Positions 30,273 to 34,563 of a stretch of 34,563 nucleotides of DNA are shown one piece after another. Each line of letters opens with the position of its first letter. Within the stretch, counting starts at the first letter, position 1. Position numbers and translations under genes: made by a program. The DNA is from JAENVT01 sp031373785 (GTDB taxonomy: Bacteria > Actinomycetota > Acidimicrobiia > Acidimicrobiales > Ilumatobacteraceae), in contig JANMNE010000277.1 in NCBI GenBank assembly GCA_031373785.1, positions 1-34,563 of the forward strand, written 5' to 3'. The notes beneath the pieces are model-generated. The model had not been told where the DNA came from and did no database searches. It was given only the letters and a program-made list of their open reading frames with translations.

Positions 30273-31177
30273 GTGGCGCCAACGACGCGATCCGCCAGGG
30301 CGGCCATCACGGTGGCATCGTCGTTGACGCATGCCGTGCGGGCGAACACCAGCCCGTGCTGAGCGGCCCGTCGACTGGCCTCGATGTCGAGGTCGTAGAG
30401 CACTTCGAGGTGATCGGCGACGAATCCGACCGCGCTGACCAGCACGGCTCGCGTCGCGCCGTCGACGGCAAGTTCGTCGATGACCTGCAAGATGTCGGGC
30501 CCCAACCACGGCTCCGGTGTGCGGCCGGCGCTCTGCCACGCGAGCCCCCAGTTCTCGACGCCGGCAGCCCCAGCCACGAGTTGCGCAGTGGCCTGCAGTT
30601 CTTCCGGGTACGGGTCGTTGGCGGTGAGGATTCGCTGCGGCAGCGAGTGTGCGGTGAACAGGACTCGGGTCTGCTCGGGCATGGTGGCCAGCTTGCTGGC
30701 CACCTCTGTGGCGATGAACTCGACGAACGCCGGCTCGGTGGCCCAGCTGCGTATGCCGAGCGTCTCGATGCCGTGCGGTGCCGCGGCCGCGGTCATTCGA
30801 TCGAGGTACTGACCGATCGAGAACGCCGAGTAGTGAGGTGCCAGCACCAGCCCGACGAAACGGCGAAAGCCGCGCCCGGCGAGATCGGCGACGGCGTCTT
30901 CGATGAACGGCGCGGCATGCTTCATTCCCAGCGTCACGTGGTACCGGCCGTCAGCCACGCTGTCGAGCGCAGCCTGCAGCGCGACACGCTGTGCGTCGGT
31001 GCGCTGCGCCAACGGTGAGATCCCACCGATCGCCTCGTAGCGACCGGTCAACTCGGCCAACTGCTCGTCGGTCGGCGGGCGTCCGCGGCGAATGTGGGTG
31101 TAGTACGGCAAGATGTCGGCCGGTGTCCGCGGGGTGCCGTAGCTCATCAGCAACACCGCGGTTCGGGTCTCGCTCAT
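30269..31177 (-). CDS. hemH: Ferrochelatase (HemH/CpfC)
   Basis: The enzyme inserts iron into coproporphyrin III or protoporphyrin IX. The 302-residue protein has the start AVLLMSYGTPRTPADILPYY, the active-site histidine region LGMKHAAPFIEDAV, LAPHYSAFSIGQY, and the family motif VGFVADHLEVLYDLD with the metal-path glutamate. No iron-sulfur cysteine cluster was seen at the C-terminus. ATG 31177 overlaps the hemE stop by 4 bases, and its own stop overlaps hemY. Long upstream in-frame sequence is the shadow of hemE. Confidence 0.95.
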   Translation of the reverse strand: MSETRTAVLLMSYGTPRTPADILPYYTHIRRGRPPTDEQLAELTGRYEAIGGISPLAQRTDAQRVALQAALDSVADGRYHVTLGMKHAAPFIEDAVADLAGRGFRRFVGLVLAPHYSAFSIGQYLDRMTAAAAPHGIETLGIRSWATEPAFVEFIATEVASKLATMPEQTRVLFTAHSLPQRILTANDPYPEELQATAQLVAGAAGVENWGLAWQSAGRTPEPWLGPDILQVIDELAVDGATRAVLVSAVGFVADHLEVLYDLDIEASRRAAQHGLVFARTACVNDDATVMAALADRVVGAT

Positions 31178-32229
31178 GAGGCGCTGTGTTCGCGCACGTG
31201 ATCGACCACGGCTCGCAGCACACCCGGGTCGGTGTTGGGTTGTACCCCGTGGCCGAGGTTGAAGATGTGGCCGGGGTGGCGCAGCCCGTCCTCGCCGAAT
31301 CCGTTGTCGGCAAGCACGGCGTCGGTGCCCGCAAGGGCGGTCTCGGCGCCTGCCAGTACCAGGGCGGGATCGAGGTTGCCCTGCACGACGAGATCGTCGC
31401 CCATCCGGCGCCGGGCAGCGGCGATCGGGGTGCGCCAATCGAGGCCCAAGACGTGGGCGCCGGCAGCGTGCATCGACTCGAGCAGATGATCGCAGCCGAT
31501 GCCGAAGTGGATGCCCGGCACGTCGGGATGGCTGGCTCGTAGCGACGAGAAGATCGCCGTCGAGTGGGGCAGCACGAACGTGTCGTAGTCGGCGCGACTG
31601 AGCGCGCCCGCCCACGAATCGAACAATTGGAACGCCCGCGCCCCGCCGTCGAGTTGGCTGCCGATCGATGCGGTGGCGTGTTGCACCAGGCGTTCCATCA
31701 CGCCGTGCCACAGCGCCGTGTCGGTGTGCATCAGCCGTTTGGTGTGCTCGTAGGTCCGGCTCGGGCGACCCTCGATCAGATAGCTGGCAACGGTGAACGG
31801 GGCGCCGGCGAACGCCAGCAGCGGCACCGAGTCGGGCAACTCGTCGACCAGGATCCGGACCGTCTCGGCGACATATGCCGCATCGGAGCCCGGCTCGAAG
31901 GGCCGCAGGCGCGCCAGGTCGGCGGCGCTGCGCAACGGTGCAGGGCACACCGGCCCGGTGCCCGGAGCGACGTCGATGCCGAACCCGACTGCGTGAGCCG
32001 GCACGACGATGTCGCTGTACAACACGGCGGCATCGACCCCGTATCGACGAACGGGCTGCAAGGTCAGTTCGGCGGCGAGATCGGGCTGCTTGATGGCGTC
32101 GAGGATGCTGCCCTCGCCGCGTCGTTCGCGGTACTCGGGAAGGCTGCGACCCGCCTGGCGCATGAACCACACAGGGGTTCGATCGCCGTGCCGGCCGGTG
32201 GCTGCCAGGAGGAACGGCGCGATGAACAT
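31174..32229 (-). CDS. hemE: Uroporphyrinogen decarboxylase
   Basis: HemE converts uroporphyrinogen III to coproporphyrinogen III in the cytosol. The 351-residue protein has the N-terminal signature PVWFMRQAGRSLPEYR, the conserved ILYSDI-type motif (AVLYSDIVVP), FAGAPFTVASY and the C-terminal FNLGHGVQPNTDP. The length is normal. The start ATG 32229 faces the DtxR-family gene, with only 32 bases between the two start codons. It is the first gene of the heme operon, and a palindrome in the gap suggests metal-dependent control. Confidence 0.97.
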   Translation of the reverse strand: MFIAPFLLAATGRHGDRTPVWFMRQAGRSLPEYRERRGEGSILDAIKQPDLAAELTLQPVRRYGVDAAVLYSDIVVPAHAVGFGIDVAPGTGPVCPAPLRSAADLARLRPFEPGSDAAYVAETVRILVDELPDSVPLLAFAGAPFTVASYLIEGRPSRTYEHTKRLMHTDTALWHGVMERLVQHATASIGSQLDGGARAFQLFDSWAGALSRADYDTFVLPHSTAIFSSLRASHPDVPGIHFGIGCDHLLESMHAAGAHVLGLDWRTPIAAARRRMGDDLVVQGNLDPALVLAGAETALAGTDAVLADNGFGEDGLRHPGHIFNLGHGVQPNTDPGVLRAVVDHVREHSAS

Positions 32230-32238
32230 GCGTGTCGC

Positions 32239-32254
32239 ACGCTACCGGTAGCCT
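32239..32254. promoter_or_regulatory. Divergent -10 boxes and 12-bp palindrome between hemE and the DtxR-family gene
   Basis: The perfect palindrome GCTACCGGTAGC (32241-32252) overlaps both -10 boxes: TAGCGT on the minus strand (32244-32239), 9 bases before the hemE ATG, and TAGCCT on the plus strand (32249-32254), 7 bases before ATG 32262. A dimeric regulator bound here would control both genes. Confidence 0.6.
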
Positions 32255-32261
32255 GTTCTGT

Positions 32262-32921
32262 ATGCCCGCCTCCGGAGAGCACCACCCTGCTTTCGAGGAA
32301 TATTGCGAGTGCATCTTCGAGCTCGACGAAGACGATGTCGCGGTCATCCAAGCCCGAATCGCCGAACGGTTGCAGGTCAGTCGGCCCGCAGTCAGCGAGA
32401 TGATCCGCCGGCTCGAGGCCGAGGGGTTGATCACGACCGAGGGTGCGATCAAGCTCACCCTGCCCGGTCAGGCGCTGGCCCAACTCGTCGTTCGCAGGCA
32501 TCGCCTCGCGGAACGCTTCCTGACCGACATGCTCGGCCTGTCGTGGGCCGAAGCCCATCACGAGGCCGGCAAGTGGGAGCACGTGATCAGCAACGCGGTC
32601 GAGCAGGCGATGGACCGCGTGCTCGGCAGCCCGACAACCTGCCCGCACGGCAATCCGATTCCCGGGTCGCTGTACCTCGAGCCGGTGTTGGTGCCCCTCG
32701 CCGATGTCGAGGTCGGCAAGTCGTTCACCATCAACCGAATCCCCGAAGAGCTCGAGTTCACACCCGGACTGCTCGACTTCCTCGAGGAAGCCAGCATCCT
32801 GCCGGGCCGCAGTGGGTTGCTGACAGCGGCATCGCCCGATGGCACCATGACCATCGAGATCGAGGGCCATCACGTGGGTGTCGGCTCGTTCGCCAGCGCC
32901 CGCATCCTGGTCATCGCGTGA
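32262..32921 (+). CDS. DtxR/IdeR/MntR-family metal-dependent regulator
   Basis: The 219-residue protein has a winged helix-turn-helix (VIQARIAERLQVSRPAVSEM, then IRRLEAEGLI), a metal and dimer domain (RRHRLAERFL with H80 and E84; EAHHEAGKWEHV with H99/H100, E106 and H107) and a C-terminal FeoA/SH3-like domain from about residue 145. CPHGNPIPG is a family signature. The position of the second-site ligand Cys102 of DtxR/IdeR holds glycine (G103), so metal choice may differ. ATG 32262 follows TAGCCT by 7 bases. It is divergent from hemE and probably autoregulated at the shared palindrome. Confidence 0.92.
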   Translation: MPASGEHHPAFEEYCECIFELDEDDVAVIQARIAERLQVSRPAVSEMIRRLEAEGLITTEGAIKLTLPGQALAQLVVRRHRLAERFLTDMLGLSWAEAHHEAGKWEHVISNAVEQAMDRVLGSPTTCPHGNPIPGSLYLEPVLVPLADVEVGKSFTINRIPEELEFTPGLLDFLEEASILPGRSGLLTAASPDGTMTIEIEGHHVGVGSFASARILVIA

Positions 32922-33325
32922 GTCTCAGGCTCACCCTGGCCATCCTCACCCTGGCCACATCGACCGCCTCGTGCGCAGCGACGACGTACGACTCCTCGAT
33001 CAGCGCACAGACGGCGGCGCCGACCACGACCGTGCTCCCGCAGGGCTCGGCGGCAGAGTTGCTCCCGACGCTGGTCAGCACTGCTGCTGATCTGTCGAAC
33101 CTGATCGCCGAGCAGGGCGACAAGACCGCCAACGTCGAACGGGTCGAGGCGTTGTGGGCCGCCGTGCAGGCCGAGGTCACTGGCAAGGATCGAGACCTCG
33201 CCACCGAGATCGCCGCCGAGATCGCCAAAGGCCGAGACGCGGCGAGACTGAACCGGCCGGCCGCAGCCGACAAGGTCTACCGCAGCCTCAAAGACTTGGT
33301 GCAGGCGTACCTGTCGCTTCCATAG
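32918..33325 (+). CDS. Small secreted lipoprotein, function unknown
   Basis: The 135-residue protein starts at GTG 32918, overlapping the regulator stop by 4 bases, so the two are co-translated. The N-terminus is a lipoprotein signal (LTLAILTLATSTASC). After a short Thr/Ala linker, the mature part is helical and charged (LVSTAADLSNLIAEQGDK, then EALWAAVQAEVTGKDRDL), ending with LKDLVQAYLSLP. I do not recognise a family. Coupling to a metal-responsive regulator suggests a metal-linked envelope role, but that is inference. The last 38 bases overlap the convergent helicase gene. Confidence 0.75.
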   Translation: MSLRLTLAILTLATSTASCAATTYDSSISAQTAAPTTTVLPQGSAAELLPTLVSTAADLSNLIAEQGDKTANVERVEALWAAVQAEVTGKDRDLATEIAAEIAKGRDAARLNRPAAADKVYRSLKDLVQAYLSLP

Positions 33326-34563
33326 CGGCGGGAAGTGCATCGGCATGAACGATCGTCAATCGTCGCGTGCTCCGGGTCAGGGCAACGTACAAGGCACGGA
33401 GGCCCTGCTGCTCTTCGGCGACGATGCTGGCCGGTTCGACGACCACGACGCCGTCGAGCTCGAGACCCTTCACGACGCTGACCGGTACGACGGTGACGCC
33501 CATCTCCAAACCGGTGCGTGTGGCCCGGCCGTGTTCGATCCCTGCGGCCGCCAGTGCCTGTGAGACCCGTTCGACCATCGAATCCGGCGCCACGACCGCG
33601 ATCGTGCCGTCGGTGATCGCCTCGGTGAGCTTGCGGGTCGCCTCGGCGACGGCGACGAGCAGATCATCGGGTGTCGCGTGCACGAACACGGGATGATCAT
33701 CGCTCTGACGCACGCTGGTCGGGGCACGCAAGGTCGGTGTCGCCGCCAGCATCACCTGGTTGGCCAACGTCATGATCTGGGCCGGGATGCGATAGCCGAC
33801 GCTGAGCCCGATCACCCGTGACGGCTTGTGCTCGGGCAGGTAGCGCAACACGTCGGCCCAATCGTTGGGCGCCAGTGCGCCGGTCGCCTGGGCGATGTCG
33901 CCGACCACCGTCATGCTGCCGTTCAGCGAGCGGCGCGAGACCATCCGCAACTGCATGGGCGTGAGGTCCTGGACCTCGTCGACCACGATGTGGCCGTAGG
34001 TGCGGATCTCCTCGGCGTCGGGCTGACCCGACCCGTTGCCGTTCCCGTTCCGACCGTTCTGCCCGGTCGACTTCTTGGCACCGAGATAGCTACGGGCCTC
34101 GTCGAGCAGGGCGACATCGTGCTCGGTCCATCGCACACCTTTGACATCATCACGGCGCGGTCGGTACAGCGAGAGGTACTCGTGCTCCTGCAGGTGCTTC
34201 GCCGCAGCCAGCTTCAACAAGGCCTTGCTGCCGAACAGGTCGTGGAGGAGCTGAGCGGGCGTGAGCAGCGGCCACATGCGCTCCAGTGCGGCGCGGATCT
34301 CGGGGAGCGAGCGCACCGCTTCCTTCACGTCGTGCGCGGTCACCGTGCCGTCACGCCACGTTGCTGCCATCGCCGACCAGATCTCACCCTCCACCCAGCG
34401 TCGGGCCGCGTTGTGACGCCGGAACCGGCGCTGCGCGGACCGCACGATGCGCTGAGTCTCCTCGACGCGGAGCCGCAGGTAGCCGGTGCGGAACGGCACG
34501 ACGACTTCCTCACGAAGTGGCCGCTCGCGGTCGGTGACCGCCTGGTCGATCACGTCGGCCATG
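33288..34563 (-). CDS. HelD/HelR-type UvrD-like helicase, C-terminal part (5' end outside window)
   Basis: The visible 424 residues run off the window end, so the N-terminus and Walker A are missing. Present are Walker B HIVVDEVQDLTPMQ, motif III SMTVVGDIAQATGA, motif IV-like LSVGYRIPAQIM, motif V VKGLELDGVVVVEPA and motif VI LYVALTRSTRRLTIVH. The GDIAQATG form and the insertion between the motifs fit actinobacterial HelD/HelR, which frees RNA polymerase from DNA and can give rifampicin tolerance. A Gly/Asn-rich low-complexity loop (QNGRNGNGNGSGQ) precedes Walker B. The ATG near 34562 is probably internal. Confidence 0.9.
   Translation of the reverse strand, partial: MADVIDQAVTDRERPLREEVVVPFRTGYLRLRVEETQRIVRSAQRRFRRHNAARRWVEGEIWSAMAATWRDGTVTAHDVKEAVRSLPEIRAALERMWPLLTPAQLLHDLFGSKALLKLAAAKHLQEHEYLSLYRPRRDDVKGVRWTEHDVALLDEARSYLGAKKSTGQNGRNGNGNGSGQPDAEEIRTYGHIVVDEVQDLTPMQLRMVSRRSLNGSMTVVGDIAQATGALAPNDWADVLRYLPEHKPSRVIGLSVGYRIPAQIMTLANQVMLAATPTLRAPTSVRQSDDHPVFVHATPDDLLVAVAEATRKLTEAITDGTIAVVAPDSMVERVSQALAAAGIEHGRATRTGLEMGVTVVPVSVVKGLELDGVVVVEPASIVAEEQQGLRALYVALTRSTRRLTIVHADALPAAMEATGTPAPSL

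Noticed and set aside
34560..34562. ATG as the true start of the helicase gene
   Set aside because: HelD-type proteins need an N-terminal region with Walker A, which would lie beyond the window; the Met is most likely internal.

Overview
The window looks like a chromosomal stretch of a high-GC actinomycete, most likely of the class Acidimicrobiia (Ilumatobacter-like). This rests on two WhiB proteins, a zincin_2/DUF2342 protein, an actinobacterial-type RNB nuclease, a HelD/HelR-type helicase, a class E sortase, and many start codons 6-9 bases after a TANNNT-like -10 box, as on leaderless actinobacterial mRNAs. The taxon is inferred from protein resemblance; no search was run. Genes are tightly packed, with many 4-base stop/start overlaps. 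No rRNA, tRNA, CRISPR array or classical insertion sequence was seen.

Layout. 1-840: end of a WhiB gene, tatA, and a convergent second WhiB gene. 1067-6903: phosphate block: small hypothetical gene, ppk1, a three-unit PHO box, then pstB-phoU-phoR(senX3)-phoP(regX3). 6926-10338: MFS-like transporter, convergent zincin_2 protein with a broken HEXXH motif, divergent atypical SDR. 10361-11443: an AbiEi/DUF559 nuclease-like gene framed by two identical 51-bp near-palindromes. 11461-15890: an HtrA-like protein lacking its catalytic triad, divergent from moaE, a one-helix membrane protein, mreB and an RNB exonuclease. 15905-19528 (minus): GT-C-like membrane enzyme, TesB thioesterase, secreted sugar dehydrogenase. 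19550-22219: a methyltransferase, a tandem pair of ~46-bp palindromic repeats, an ALDH7-type dehydrogenase and a small hypothetical gene. 22220-26200 (minus): galM, GT4 glycosyltransferase, methyltransferase and an alpha/alpha-toroid-like protein, probably a glycoconjugate pathway with an operator-like palindrome in the internal promoter region. 26230-32229: dtd, then a minus-strand operon hemE-hemH-hemY-sortase-lnt. 32262-end: a DtxR-family regulator divergent from hemE across a 12-bp perfect palindrome, a small lipoprotein gene, and a HelD-type helicase gene cut by the window end.

How they fit. The phosphate block joins polyphosphate synthesis, phosphate uptake control and the sensor/regulator pair, with a PHO box that should make the pst/pho operon autoregulated. 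The heme operon carries consecutive steps of heme synthesis plus two envelope functions and faces a metal-responsive regulator, suggesting metal-linked control of heme. The most unusual element is the AbiEi/DUF559 gene between identical long palindromes, which has the look of an undescribed mobile or repeat-associated unit. Several proteins (HtrA-like, zincin_2, Lnt, SDR, DtxR) have changed key residues, so their family names should not be read as proof of the usual activity.
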